A model generated the notes under the pieces. It saw nothing but the letters and a program-made list of their open reading frames with translations. It was not told the origin of the DNA and did not search any database. Of a DNA stretch of 64,000 nt, positions 1 through 8,421 are shown one piece after another (positions within the stretch are counted from its first letter, which is position 1; the number at the start of each line of letters is the position of its first letter). The position numbers and the translations under genes are program-made. Origin of the DNA: G025836975 sp048751585 (lineage in GTDB: Bacteria > Pseudomonadota > Gammaproteobacteria > Burkholderiales > Burkholderiaceae_B); the NCBI RefSeq assembly GCF_048751585.1, contig NZ_JAZHOB010000002.1, positions 1 to 64,000 on the forward strand, read 5' to 3'.

Positions 1-440
1 CAGGCCCGGCCCGAGAGCTCCGAGACGCGCTGCCTCACCAACGACTGGTACCAGCGCTCGACCGTGGCGCTGCCGATACGGTGTGTGACCGTCAGTTTAC
101 GCTGGCTAACGCCACCCTCATGCGCTTCAAATACCTCCAGCCGATACGCCTCGGTGGCCCGCAGGCGCGGGCGTATGCCGGCAAACCGATGTCGAAAGTA
201 GCGATTGCAAGCGGTGCAGTGATACTTGGGCACACTCAGGTGCAGCACCATCAACTGGTTGCCTTGGCGCGTGTGCTTGAGCGTACGTTGGTGCGTAGCT
301 TTAATACGCACCACCGCATGCGCACAGTACACGCACGCGGGGCGCTTGGCGGGCCTGGCCCAGACGTGAATGTCTCGGCGCCGCTCCACGCGATCAATGA
401 CTAAATCTCTGAGTCCTAAGATAAAATCGACTGGGGACAT
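1..440 (-). mobile_element. ISL3-family transposase, N-terminal part, cut by window edge
   Basis: Reading the minus strand from an ATG at 440 gives 146 uninterrupted codons that run off the window at position 1. The protein starts MSPVDFILGLRDLVIDRVER. It has the zinc-finger-like N-terminus of ISL3 transposases, with a C-x2-C pair (ACVYCAH) and a second C-x2-C pair (YHCTACNRYF) around a basic HTRQGNQLMVLHL stretch, followed by a helix-turn-helix-like region (EGGVSQRKLTVTHRIGS). A GGAG lies about 9 bases before the ATG. The DDE catalytic part would lie outside the window, so whether the copy is intact cannot be judged. A second damaged copy lies just upstream in the same orientation. Confidence 0.8.
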
Positions 441-522
441 CGGCATTCGCTCCATTAAGCTCGTTCTTCGCAAAAACAAGTTTAATGAATGCCGCTTGTC
501 CCCCGTTTATGATGGAGAGCCG

Positions 523-904
523 GAACCCTTCGGTGATCCCATTGGATTTGGAGAACCGCCACATCCGTACAATGGATTCCAGCCGCGATCTGAGCACCTC
601 GGCCAGGCGTTTGACCGGGCCGTTGGCGAACTGTTCAACCAACACCAGAAACCGCTGGAGTAGCTAGCTGCGTGGCTTGCTTGGCCTTGACTGTCTTCAA
701 CAGCAAGAAACTTATCAACCGCTGCTTGGCATAGCATAAGACCTTGAGCACCGTGACCGGTTCCAAGTGCTGAGCCAGGCGCTCCTGCTGCTGACTGGTT
801 AAGTTCCATTGGTGCCGACGCATCAGGCTAAGCAGCCCACTGTGCTTTCTGCCGACCGGATCGTGCTGTTGCCACAGCTTCAGGAAATGCCGGTTGACCC
901 TCAT
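523..904 (-). pseudogene. ISL3-family transposase remnant (C-terminal half, frameshifted)
   Basis: The minus strand encodes a stretch typical of the C-terminal half of ISL3 transposases. It begins VNRHFLKLWQQHDPVGRKHS near 904 and continues through KQRLISFLLLKTVKAKQ in one frame. It then resumes as RFLVLVEQFANGPVKRLAEV and MWRFSKSNGITEGF in another. The change of frame is near position 675, where a single extra base (CTAGCTACTC) would explain it. Similarity stops abruptly at about 523, where family members normally continue with a short C-terminal tail, and nothing N-terminal is visible beyond 904. This is a decayed copy in the same orientation as the partial transposase at 1-440. Confidence 0.72.
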
Positions 905-1194
905 CCCATGTCATGGTTTTTTCCGGCCTCTCACACAAGAAAGATACTCGGCCGTTTACAGCAGCCGGCTGCCGATTTCTCGGCTGAGATCGCACACCAT
1001 CTCCTGGCAACTGTGACGTTAATAATAAAGTGACCAAAAGTATTGCTTAAAGCCGTCAACTTTTCGTTGAATATCAAGTTCGTCGGAGGTGAATCAGTCC
1101 GATATCAAACGTCAATAAAGCAGATCGAGGCCAAGTAAGCGATGGGCCAAGAAAAATCTTCTTAGACTTTTTTTATATAAAAACGCCATAAATA
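905..1194. other. intergenic region without a recognisable gene
   Basis: No coding region can be supported between the transposase remnant and the transporter operon. The stretch becomes AT-rich towards its right end (around 1150-1200), in contrast to the GC-rich genes on its right, as expected for the promoter of the livG operon. I could not identify terminal inverted repeats of the IS copies here. Confidence 0.5.
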
Positions 1195-1205
1195 ATATAT
1201 TGGAC
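1195..1205 (+). promoter_or_regulatory. candidate operator ATATATTGGAC upstream of livG
   Basis: The 11-mer ATATATTGGAC lies 65 bases before the livG start codon. The identical 11-mer recurs at 7075-7085, just upstream of the LysR gene of this cluster. Here it extends into the small palindrome TTGGACCAA (1200-1208). Shared occurrence at both ends of the transporter block suggests a binding site for the LysR regulator. This is inference, since LysR sites are usually degenerate T-N11-A dyads. Confidence 0.35.
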
Positions 1206-1269
1206 CAACGATTTCTCTGAACCTAAACTGGCTCTCTTACCCATCAACGCGGCGGGAGGAGGCAACAAT

Positions 1270-2046
1270 ATGGTTCAAGATGTCATTCTTGAAACATCCG
1301 GGATGACTAAGGAATTCCGAGGTTTCACGGCAGTAGACAGGGTAAACCTGCGGGTGCGACGGGGCACGATCCATGCGCTTATCGGGCCGAACGGGGCAGG
1401 CAAGACGACCTGCTTCAATCTGCTGACTAAGTTCCTGGAGCCCACCAGCGGCACGATTCGCTTTAACGGACAGGACATCACCCGTGAGAAGCCGGCACAG
1501 ATCGCGCGCCGCGGGGTAGTCCGTTCATTCCAGATTTCGGCGGTGTTTCCGCACCTGACGGTCCTCGAGAACGTGCGCGTCGCGCTGCAGCGCCGGCTTG
1601 GCACGTCCTTTCACTTCTGGCGTTCTCAAAAGTCACTCGATGTGCTCAACGAACGGGCGACGGAGTTACTCGGCTATGTTGGTCTTGCGGAGTTCGCCGA
1701 CCTGTTGGCCGTCGAGATGCCCTACGGGCGCAAGCGCGCACTCGAAATCGCGACGACACTCGCGCTGGAGCCCGAACTGATGCTGCTCGACGAGCCCACC
1801 CAAGGCATGGGCAGTGAGGACGTCGACCGCGTAATGCACCTCATCAAGAAGGTGTCCGCGAACCGCACAATCCTGATGGTTGAGCACAATATGAAGGTGG
1901 TGTCGGACATCTCCGATGCCATCACCGTGCTCGCGCGCGGCAGCGTGCTCGCCGAGGGCAACTACGCCGAGGTGTCGGCGAACCCCGAAGTCATCGAGGC
2001 CTACATGGGCAGCGCGGACACAGACCTGGCGTCGGGAGCTCATTGA
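1270..2046 (+). CDS. livG: branched-chain amino acid type ABC transporter ATP-binding protein (LivG-like)
   Basis: This is a cytoplasmic ATPase subunit of a LivFGHMJ-type importer, 258 residues, the usual LivG length. Walker A is GPNGAGKT (residues 39-46), the Q-loop is near Q88, Walker B is LMLLDEP (170-176) and the switch histidine is in VEHNM. The signature motif is poor: where LivG proteins usually have LSYGxQR this one reads MPYGRKRALE (150-159). A very strong GGAGGAGG site precedes the ATG. It is the first gene of an operon livG-livF-livH-livM-livJ, with livF starting 1 base after its stop. These systems import amino acids but also aromatic and other carboxylic acids. The neighbouring CoA-dependent catabolic genes make an organic acid substrate plausible here. 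Confidence 0.88.
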   Translation: MVQDVILETSGMTKEFRGFTAVDRVNLRVRRGTIHALIGPNGAGKTTCFNLLTKFLEPTSGTIRFNGQDITREKPAQIARRGVVRSFQISAVFPHLTVLENVRVALQRRLGTSFHFWRSQKSLDVLNERATELLGYVGLAEFADLLAVEMPYGRKRALEIATTLALEPELMLLDEPTQGMGSEDVDRVMHLIKKVSANRTILMVEHNMKVVSDISDAITVLARGSVLAEGNYAEVSANPEVIEAYMGSADTDLASGAH

Positions 2047-2047
2047 G

Positions 2048-2758
2048 ATGGTCCGTGCAACCGAACTCTTACGGGTCACCGACCTTCACGCCTTCTACGG
2101 CGAATCGCACATTCTGCACGGCCTCGATTTTGTAGTGAACCAGGGCGAATGCGTAACGCTGTTGGGCCGCAACGGGGCGGGCCGCACCACAACGCTGCGC
2201 GCGATTCTGGGGCTCACAGGGCGGCGCGCCGGCTCGATCATGATCAACGGCTACGAGGCGATCAATCTTGCGCCGCACCGCATCGCGCGCCTGGGGGTCG
2301 GCTTCTGCCCCGAGGAGCGCGGCATCTATTCGAGTCTGTCATGCGAGGAGAACCTACTGCTTCTGCCGCAGTTGGGCAGCGGCGGCATGAGCCCAGACGA
2401 GATATATGAGATGTTCCCGAATCTCTACGAACGCCGCCATAGCCAGGGCACGCGCCTGTCCGGCGGCGAGCAGCAGATGTTGGCAATGGCGCGCATCCTG
2501 CGCACCGGCGCCCGCCTGCTACTGCTCGATGAAATCTCGGAGGGGCTTGCGCCAGTGATCGTGCAGCGCCTCGGCCAGATCATCCGCCAGTTGAAGGAAA
2601 AGGGCTTCACGATCCTGCTGGTCGAGCAGAACTTCCGCTTTGCAGCGCCGCTCGCCGACCGTATGTACATCGTTGAGCACGGCCGGATCGTCGCCGAAAT
2701 CCATCAACACGAAATACATCAAAAAAAAGAACTGCTCCAGGAATACCTGGGAGTCTAG
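2048..2758 (+). CDS. livF: branched-chain amino acid type ABC transporter ATP-binding protein (LivF-like)
   Basis: Second ATPase of the importer, 236 residues from the ATG at 2048, which lies 1 base after the livG stop. An upstream in-frame start exists but would lie inside livG. Walker A reads GRNGAGRTT (40-48), so the usual lysine is replaced by Arg46. The signature LSGGEQQ (137-143) and Walker B LLLLDE (157-162) are normal, and the switch region has LVEQN. The arginine may be a lineage variant rather than a defect, because LivG would supply a canonical site to the heterodimer. The operon context fixes the role. Confidence 0.87.
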   Translation: MVRATELLRVTDLHAFYGESHILHGLDFVVNQGECVTLLGRNGAGRTTTLRAILGLTGRRAGSIMINGYEAINLAPHRIARLGVGFCPEERGIYSSLSCEENLLLLPQLGSGGMSPDEIYEMFPNLYERRHSQGTRLSGGEQQMLAMARILRTGARLLLLDEISEGLAPVIVQRLGQIIRQLKEKGFTILLVEQNFRFAAPLADRMYIVEHGRIVAEIHQHEIHQKKELLQEYLGV

Positions 2759-2776
2759 AGGCAGTACGGAGAAGAG

Positions 2777-3664
2777 ATGACAGAAATTTTCGGGGTGCCC
2801 GTTCCTGCACTCATGGGCCAGCTCATGCTGGGCTTAGTCAATGGATCATTCTACGCCATCCTCAGCCTGGGGCTGGCGGTCATTTTCGGCATGCTCAACA
2901 TCATCAACTTCGCCCATGGAGCCCAGTTCATGATGGGAGCCTTCTTCGCGTGGATGGGTCTGAACTACCTGGGCATAGGCTACTGGTGGTCGCTGCTGCT
3001 TGCGCCGCTCGCGGTCGGCGTCTTTGGCATCGTGATCGAGCGCGGGCTGCTGCGTTGGCTGTACAAACTCGATCACCTGTACGGCCTGTTGTTGACCTTC
3101 GGTCTTGCCCTGATTATCGAGGGACTGTTTCGCTACCGCTTCGGCGTGTCCGGCCAGCCCTATGCAATCCCGGAGCAGCTCGGTGGGGCGATGAACCTGG
3201 GCTTCATGTACCTGCCTCTGTATCGCGGCTGGGTAATCATCGCCTCGCTCTCGGTCTGCCTCTTAACGTGGTTCATGATTGAGAAGACCCGGCTTGGCGC
3301 CAATCTGCGCGCAGCGACCGAAAACTCGACACTGACCCAGGCCTTCGGCATCAACGTGCCATTAATGGTGATGCTGACCTATGGCTTCGGCGTCGCGCTG
3401 GCGGGCTTTGCCGGCGTGCTCGCAGCGCCGGTGTTGCAGCTGAGTCCACTGATGGGCTCGCACGTGATCATCGTCGTGTTCGCGGTCGTCGTGATCGGTG
3501 GCATGGGCTCAATCCTCGGCGCGATCGTCACCGGCCTAGGCCTAGGGGTGATCGAGGGACTGTCCAAGGTCTTCTATCCGCAAATCTCATCGACCATCGT
3601 GTTCATCATCATGGCCATCGTGCTGCTGTTCCGCCCGACTGGTCTCTTTGGCAAGGAGAAGTGA
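2777..3664 (+). CDS. livH: branched-chain amino acid type ABC transporter permease (LivH-like)
   Basis: Inner-membrane permease of 295 residues with about eight hydrophobic segments. It carries the LivH N-terminal pattern LVNGSFYAILSLGLAVIFGM followed by NIINFAHGAQFMMGAFF, which is highly typical of the family. It starts 18 bases after livF with GGAGAAG... upstream of the ATG. With LivM it forms the membrane channel of the importer. The livM start is directly after its stop codon, which suggests translational coupling. Confidence 0.9.
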   Translation: MTEIFGVPVPALMGQLMLGLVNGSFYAILSLGLAVIFGMLNIINFAHGAQFMMGAFFAWMGLNYLGIGYWWSLLLAPLAVGVFGIVIERGLLRWLYKLDHLYGLLLTFGLALIIEGLFRYRFGVSGQPYAIPEQLGGAMNLGFMYLPLYRGWVIIASLSVCLLTWFMIEKTRLGANLRAATENSTLTQAFGINVPLMVMLTYGFGVALAGFAGVLAAPVLQLSPLMGSHVIIVVFAVVVIGGMGSILGAIVTGLGLGVIEGLSKVFYPQISSTIVFIIMAIVLLFRPTGLFGKEK

Positions 3665-3665
3665 G

Positions 3666-4718
3666 ATGTCGATGAACAAAAGTGTTCTCGGCTACTGTGC
3701 CCTGCTCGCATTTGGCCTGGCGGCCCCGGCGATTGTGTATCCGGTGCTGCTGATGAAGGTGCTGTGCTTCGCGCTGTTCGCTTGCGCGTTCAACCTCCTG
3801 CTCGGCTACGCGGGGCTACTGTCTTTCGGCCACGCAGTGTTCTTCGGTGCCGCGGGCTATGTCGCCGGCCACACAATCAAGATGTGGGGCTTCCCGCCCG
3901 AGTTCGGGGTGCTCGCGGCCACAGCGGCCTCGGCACTGCTCGGCTTGCTGTTCGGCAGCCTGGCGATTCGGCGCTCGGGCATCTACTTCGCGATGATCAC
4001 GCTCGCTCTGGCGCAGATGATGTACTTCGTCTTCCTGCAGGCGCCCTTCACAGGCGGCGAGGACGGTTTGCAGGGCATCCCCCGCGGTCAGTTGCTGGGC
4101 CTGATCGATCTGTCGGACGACTTCGCTCTGTACTACGTCGTGTTGGCGGTGTTTGCCTTCGCCTTCTGGCTGATCCACCGCACGATCCATTCACCGTTCG
4201 GCCAGATCCTCAAGGCGACCCGCGAGAACGAGGCGCGGGTGATCTCGCTCGGCTACGACATCGACCGCTACAAGCTGGTGGCCTTCGTGCTGTCGGCTGG
4301 CCTTTCCGGCCTAGCTGGAGCGCTGAAGGCCATCGTGTTCCGCTTCGCGACGCTGGCCGACGCTTTCTGGCAGACCTCGGGCGAGGTCGTGCTGATGACG
4401 CTGCTGGGCGGCATGGGGACCGTCGTCGGCCCGGTCATCGGTGCGGCGACTATCGTCACGCTGCAAAACACACTCGCCGACAAGGTCGGTCCGCTGCTCA
4501 CCGTGATCATGGGAGCCATCTTCGTCGTCTGCGTGCTCCTCTTTCGCCGCGGCGTCGCAGGGGAATGCACGCGCCTGTATCGCACCATAGCCGGCAATCG
4601 GTCTCGCGAATCGGGCCTAACCGGGCGGCGTTCGCAAACGCAAAGCGCAATAGACATGAAGGCCGGGAAAGGCGAGTCCTGCGCCAAGGCTCAAGGAGCC
4701 GAACGGCTGGACCTATAG
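3666..4718 (+). CDS. livM: branched-chain amino acid type ABC transporter permease (LivM-like)
   Basis: Second permease, 350 residues from the ATG at 3666, one base after livH stops. The family core is clear: NLLLGYAGLLSFGHAVFFGA near the N-terminus, RRSGIYFAMITLALAQM in the middle, GLSGLAGALKA, and LLGGMGTVVGP near the end of the membrane part. After the last helix (LFRRGVAG) there is a polar tail of roughly 45 residues (about 306-350) with no family similarity that I recognise. The tail could come from read-through into what was once spacer. An 85-base gap then leads to livJ. Confidence 0.88.
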   Translation: MSMNKSVLGYCALLAFGLAAPAIVYPVLLMKVLCFALFACAFNLLLGYAGLLSFGHAVFFGAAGYVAGHTIKMWGFPPEFGVLAATAASALLGLLFGSLAIRRSGIYFAMITLALAQMMYFVFLQAPFTGGEDGLQGIPRGQLLGLIDLSDDFALYYVVLAVFAFAFWLIHRTIHSPFGQILKATRENEARVISLGYDIDRYKLVAFVLSAGLSGLAGALKAIVFRFATLADAFWQTSGEVVLMTLLGGMGTVVGPVIGAATIVTLQNTLADKVGPLLTVIMGAIFVVCVLLFRRGVAGECTRLYRTIAGNRSRESGLTGRRSQTQSAIDMKAGKGESCAKAQGAERLDL

Positions 4719-4803
4719 GTTGTTCATGAACGGGGAACCGAAGAAGCAAGCTGAATTGGCTGCATGGTGTTTGACCATTACATCAATATCAAAGGAGAGA
4801 AAC

Positions 4804-6030
4804 ATGACAAAGCTGAATACCGGACTACGCGCGATTTGCGCACTAATGCTGCTTACCGCCACTACGGCACACGCCGAGATCACGGACAATGTCGTCAAAA
4901 TCGGCGTATTGAACGACCAGTCGGGCCTATATGCCGGGCTTTCCGGCCCGGGCTCGGTATGGGCGGCGCATCAGGCAGTGAAGGACTTCGAGCCCGAGAA
5001 GCATGGCCTGAAGGTCGAGATTCTCGCCGCCGACCACCAGAACAAGCCAGACGTCGGATCGAGTGTGGCACGGCGATGGTTCGACGTCGACAAGGTAGAC
5101 GTGATCGTCGATGTGCCGACCTCGTCGGTGATCCTCGCGGTCAATGAAGTTGTCAAGGAGAAGAACAAGGTGATGCTGGTGTCTGGCGGCGGAACATCGG
5201 ACCTAACCGGCAAGGCGTGCACCCCAAATGCGGTCCACTGGACCTACGACACCTGGGCGGTCGCGAACGGCACGGCCAAGGCGGTCGTCAAGAATGGCGG
5301 CGATTCCTGGTTCTTCCTGACCGCCGACTATGCATTCGGCCACGCACTTGAGCGCGATGCGGCGGCAGTGGTCACGAAGAGCGGCGGCAAGGTGCTGGGA
5401 AGGGTGCGTCATCCCTTCCCCGGCACCGACTTCTCGTCTTACCTGCTGCAGGCGCAGACCTCGAAGGCTAAGGTCATCGGCCTAGCGAACGCCGGCGGCG
5501 ACACGATCACCGCAGTGAAGCAGGCGGCGGAGTTCGGCATCACGGCGGGCGGGCAGAAGCTCGCTGGTCTGCTGGTGTTCATGAGCGACGTCCAGGCGCT
5601 CGGCCTCGCCGCCGCGCAGGGCCTCACGCTGACCGAAGCGTGGTACTGGGACATGAACGACCCCAGCCGGGAGTTCGGCCGTGCTTTCGCCGCGGCTAAC
5701 GGCGGCAAGTTCCCGACGATGGCGCAGGCCGGCGTGTACTCGGCGATCACGCACTACCTGAAGGCCGTCGCCGCACTGAAGGCCGACGGCGACGGCGCTA
5801 AGGTCGTCACGCAGATGAAGGCGATGCCCACCGACGACAAGCTGTTTGGCCAGGGCACGATCCGGGCGGATGGCCGCAAGATTCACCCGCTGTATCTCTT
5901 TGAGGTCAAGAAGCCGTCCGAATCGAAGGGACCTGGCGACTTTTATAAGGTGCTCGCGACGATCCCGGCCGACGAGGCCTTCCGCCCCATGAGCGAAGGC
6001 GGCTGCGCGCTGGTGGCCGGAGCAAAGTAA
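4804..6030 (+). CDS. livJ: ABC transporter periplasmic substrate-binding protein (LivJ-like)
   Basis: Periplasmic binding protein of 408 residues. The start at 4804 is chosen because GGAGAG lies just before it and because it yields a clean signal peptide (LRAICALMLLTATTAHA, cleavage after about residue 24). An earlier in-frame ATG would put a polar extension in front. The mature protein starts EITDNVVKIGVLNDQSGLYA, typical of type 1 periplasmic binding proteins of the Leu/Ile/Val and aromatic acid family. It is the last gene of the importer operon. The family is used for amino acids, aromatic acids, amides and urea, so the ligand cannot be read from sequence alone. Confidence 0.88.
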   Translation: MTKLNTGLRAICALMLLTATTAHAEITDNVVKIGVLNDQSGLYAGLSGPGSVWAAHQAVKDFEPEKHGLKVEILAADHQNKPDVGSSVARRWFDVDKVDVIVDVPTSSVILAVNEVVKEKNKVMLVSGGGTSDLTGKACTPNAVHWTYDTWAVANGTAKAVVKNGGDSWFFLTADYAFGHALERDAAAVVTKSGGKVLGRVRHPFPGTDFSSYLLQAQTSKAKVIGLANAGGDTITAVKQAAEFGITAGGQKLAGLLVFMSDVQALGLAAAQGLTLTEAWYWDMNDPSREFGRAFAAANGGKFPTMAQAGVYSAITHYLKAVAALKADGDGAKVVTQMKAMPTDDKLFGQGTIRADGRKIHPLYLFEVKKPSESKGPGDFYKVLATIPADEAFRPMSEGGCALVAGAK

Positions 6031-6121
6031 GCGGAGCGGCGGAGTGCCGCGTCCCTCTGCTCACAGACTTCGCCCCCCTGGCTAGTCCTGTCCGTGCGAT
6101 TCGCCCAAATCGCACGCGGGA

Positions 6122-7051
6122 TTAGCCATTCTTTTTGTTCGCATTTCCCATTTCTAAGGCCGCAATAACGTCCTTTGCAGTTTCCACGAAGGCGCGGATC
6201 AGCGGGGATGTGTTTCTGCTACGCCAGCCAAGCATAACTTCGACCGGCAGCGATCTGCTGCGCAGCGGTTTATAGACGACATGGTCGAGGTGGATGCGCT
6301 GCACCGACGACGGCACGAAGGCGAAGCCAATACCGGAGCTTACGAGACCGAGGCACGTGTATACCTGACCTACCTCCAGTGCAACGCGCGGCGTGAAGCC
6401 GGCGGCTGCGCACATGCGCAGAATCATATCGTGAAAGTCGGGCGCGAGGTGGGGCGTGTACATCACAAAGCGCTCCGCGGCGCAGTCGCTTAGCGCAAGG
6501 CTGTCTTTGGCAGCGAAGGGGTGGCTCGCCGGTATGGCGATGACGAAGGGCTCGGTCACGAGCCCTTCGGTCGTGATGTCTTCGAAGTCGCCCACCGGAC
6601 GCATGAAGGAGATATCGATTTCGCCGCGGCGCAACGCGTCGGCCTGGCCAATCACCGGGAACCACCGCACGTCCACTTCGACATCCCGGAAGCGCTCCCG
6701 ATAGGAGCGGAAGATCGGCGGGAGCAGCGTGTAAGACGTGTGTTCGAAGAAGCCAACCGACAGGCGCCCGATCTCGCCGCGCTCGGCACGCCGCGTCTGC
6801 ACCGCTGCGACCTCGGTCGCGCGCATGATCTGCCTGGCATGCTCGAGGAATACCTGGCCTGCACCCGACAGTTCGACACGGCGTTTCGTGCGATGCAGCA
6901 GCACGACCCCCAATTCTTCCTCTAGCTGGCGAATCTGCTGGCTCAGCGGCGGCTGGGCGATGTGCAGACGGTCGGCGGCGCGCGTGAAGTTCAGTTCCTC
7001 GGCGACAGCAATGAAATAGCGCAGGTGGCGCAGGTCCATACTTAGACTCAT
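6122..7051 (-). CDS. LysR-family transcriptional regulator
   Basis: 309 residues. An N-terminal winged helix-turn-helix (LRHLRYFIAVAEELNFTRAA, then LHIAQPPLSQQIRQLEEELG) is followed by the periplasmic-binding-like effector domain. The N-terminus resembles BenM/CatM-type regulators of aromatic and organic acid catabolism. The start could also be the second methionine (MDLRHL, 7039). It is transcribed away from the downstream degradation genes and towards livJ, with which it is convergent. It probably controls both the importer and the degradation genes, because the same 11-base motif lies in both control regions. Confidence 0.88.
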   Translation of the reverse strand: MSLSMDLRHLRYFIAVAEELNFTRAADRLHIAQPPLSQQIRQLEEELGVVLLHRTKRRVELSGAGQVFLEHARQIMRATEVAAVQTRRAERGEIGRLSVGFFEHTSYTLLPPIFRSYRERFRDVEVDVRWFPVIGQADALRRGEIDISFMRPVGDFEDITTEGLVTEPFVIAIPASHPFAAKDSLALSDCAAERFVMYTPHLAPDFHDMILRMCAAAGFTPRVALEVGQVYTCLGLVSSGIGFAFVPSSVQRIHLDHVVYKPLRSRSLPVEVMLGWRSRNTSPLIRAFVETAKDVIAALEMGNANKKNG

Positions 7052-7074
7052 AAAGTATTAATCAATAATGAATT

Positions 7075-7085
7075 ATATATTGGAC
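7075..7085 (+). promoter_or_regulatory. candidate operator ATATATTGGAC beside the LysR gene
   Basis: This is identical to 1195-1205 and lies 24 bases upstream of the LysR start, inside an AT-rich island (7050-7090) of the divergent control region. It has the same plus-strand orientation as the livG copy. A binding site for the LysR protein serving autoregulation and divergent control is a reasonable reading but is not proven. Confidence 0.35.
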
Positions 7086-7268
7086 GTTCATTTGTGGAAA
7101 ACCTAGGATGGCATCACGCGGCGCCGAAGGGCCTTCAGGGTACTGGCGTGGCGGGCTGAATCGGCCGGTGCAATCTGTTGCTCCGGTCGGTCTCGATCGA
7201 CTAGCGCCGCGCTAGCCGCGGCCGATCCGGGCGACGTGGCGCAGCCGGCTATCATGAAGGAGCGAAAG

Positions 7269-8390
7269 GTGAACAAGACAATACTGGACCAGGCTATAGG
7301 CCACATGCTCGCGCGCATCGACGCGACGCTGGCGCAGCCTGGACGGGGCTTTCCGCATTACGCGAATATCGAGGATGGCGTGTGGACGCGCTCACCGGCG
7401 GGTGACTGGACGGGCGGCTTCTGGGTAGGCCTGCTGTGGCTCGCGGCGCTGCGCACGGGCGAAGCGCGCTATCGGGAGGCGGCACGTGATTGGGCGCAGC
7501 GATTGCGTCCGCGCGTCGCGTCGAAGTCAGTGTTCAAGGGCTTCCTGTTCTGGTACGGCGCGGAGTTGGGCAACCAGCTCTTCGGTGATGAGGTCGCGCG
7601 CGATTTGTCGCGTGCCGGAACGCAGGCGCTGATGCAAATGTACAACCCGACCGCGCGCCTGATTCCGCTCGGTACCGAGGCCGAGGAGGCGTCCGACGTC
7701 GGCGCGAACGAGGCGAACATCGACGCGCTGCCCGGCACCGTCGCGCTGTTGTTCGCACACGACGCCGAGCTCAACTCGGGCGAGATCGCGCTCAACCACC
7801 TGCGCCAGCATATCGCGCTATGCGTGCGCGAAGATGGCTCGGTATGCCAGTCGGCGAGTTTCGATCCGGCCGACGGTAGCCTCGTGCGCCGTTACACGCA
7901 CAAAGGCATCCACGAGAACAGTACTTGGGGCCGCGCGCAGGCCTGGGCCATGGTTGCCCTGGCACAGGCGCTGTACGCCGGCAAGACCGAGTTTGGCGAC
8001 GTCGCGGTACTCGTCGCCAACTGGTGGCTCGACCATCTGCCAGCCGACGGCGTCGCGTTCTGGGACTTTGACGACCCCGCGATCCCGAACACGAGCCGCG
8101 ACACCTCGGCGACGGCGATCGCCGCCGCGGCGCTGTTGAAGCTCGCGAAGATGTCGCCCGAGCACGCAGCGCGCTACCAGACAGCCGCCGAAGCCTCGAT
8201 TGAGGCGCTCGTGACGCGTCACCTAACCCCGGTGTCTGCCGACGACCGGCGCCCGCCGGGCATCCTGACCGAAGGCTGCTTCAACAAGAAGCTCGGCGTA
8301 GCAACAGCGAACGAGCTGATCTGGGGTGACTACTTCCTCTTCGAATCCCTGCTCGCGTTGGCCGATACAGTGACGACCGAGCACATCTGA
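7269..8390 (+). CDS. glycoside hydrolase family 88-like protein
   Basis: About 373 residues with the alpha/alpha-barrel pattern of unsaturated glucuronyl hydrolases (GH88/105). Typical motifs are GDWTGGFWVGLLWLAAL near residue 46, ENSTWGRAQAWAMVALAQAL near 216, and DTSATAIAAAALLKLA. The aspartate in NIDALPG (about D152) matches one catalytic Asp of the family. The H-D-x-G-F motif holding the other appears here as F-K-G-F, so that Asp is not seen. The GTG at 7269 is chosen because AAGGAG sits 6 bases before it; in-frame starts at 7254 (ATG) and 7236 (GTG) lack such a site. No signal peptide is seen, so it is probably cytoplasmic. Its place among CoA-ester genes is unusual. Confidence 0.75.
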   Translation: MNKTILDQAIGHMLARIDATLAQPGRGFPHYANIEDGVWTRSPAGDWTGGFWVGLLWLAALRTGEARYREAARDWAQRLRPRVASKSVFKGFLFWYGAELGNQLFGDEVARDLSRAGTQALMQMYNPTARLIPLGTEAEEASDVGANEANIDALPGTVALLFAHDAELNSGEIALNHLRQHIALCVREDGSVCQSASFDPADGSLVRRYTHKGIHENSTWGRAQAWAMVALAQALYAGKTEFGDVAVLVANWWLDHLPADGVAFWDFDDPAIPNTSRDTSATAIAAAALLKLAKMSPEHAARYQTAAEASIEALVTRHLTPVSADDRRPPGILTEGCFNKKLGVATANELIWGDYFLFESLLALADTVTTEHI

Positions 8391-8421
8391 CCCACACCGA
8401 CAATCAAAAGGAGACCATGTC

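Noticed and set aside
81..404. Plus-strand 107-codon frame at the left edge
   Set aside because: The minus strand here encodes a clear ISL3 transposase N-terminus with paired cysteines; the plus frame is its antisense shadow.
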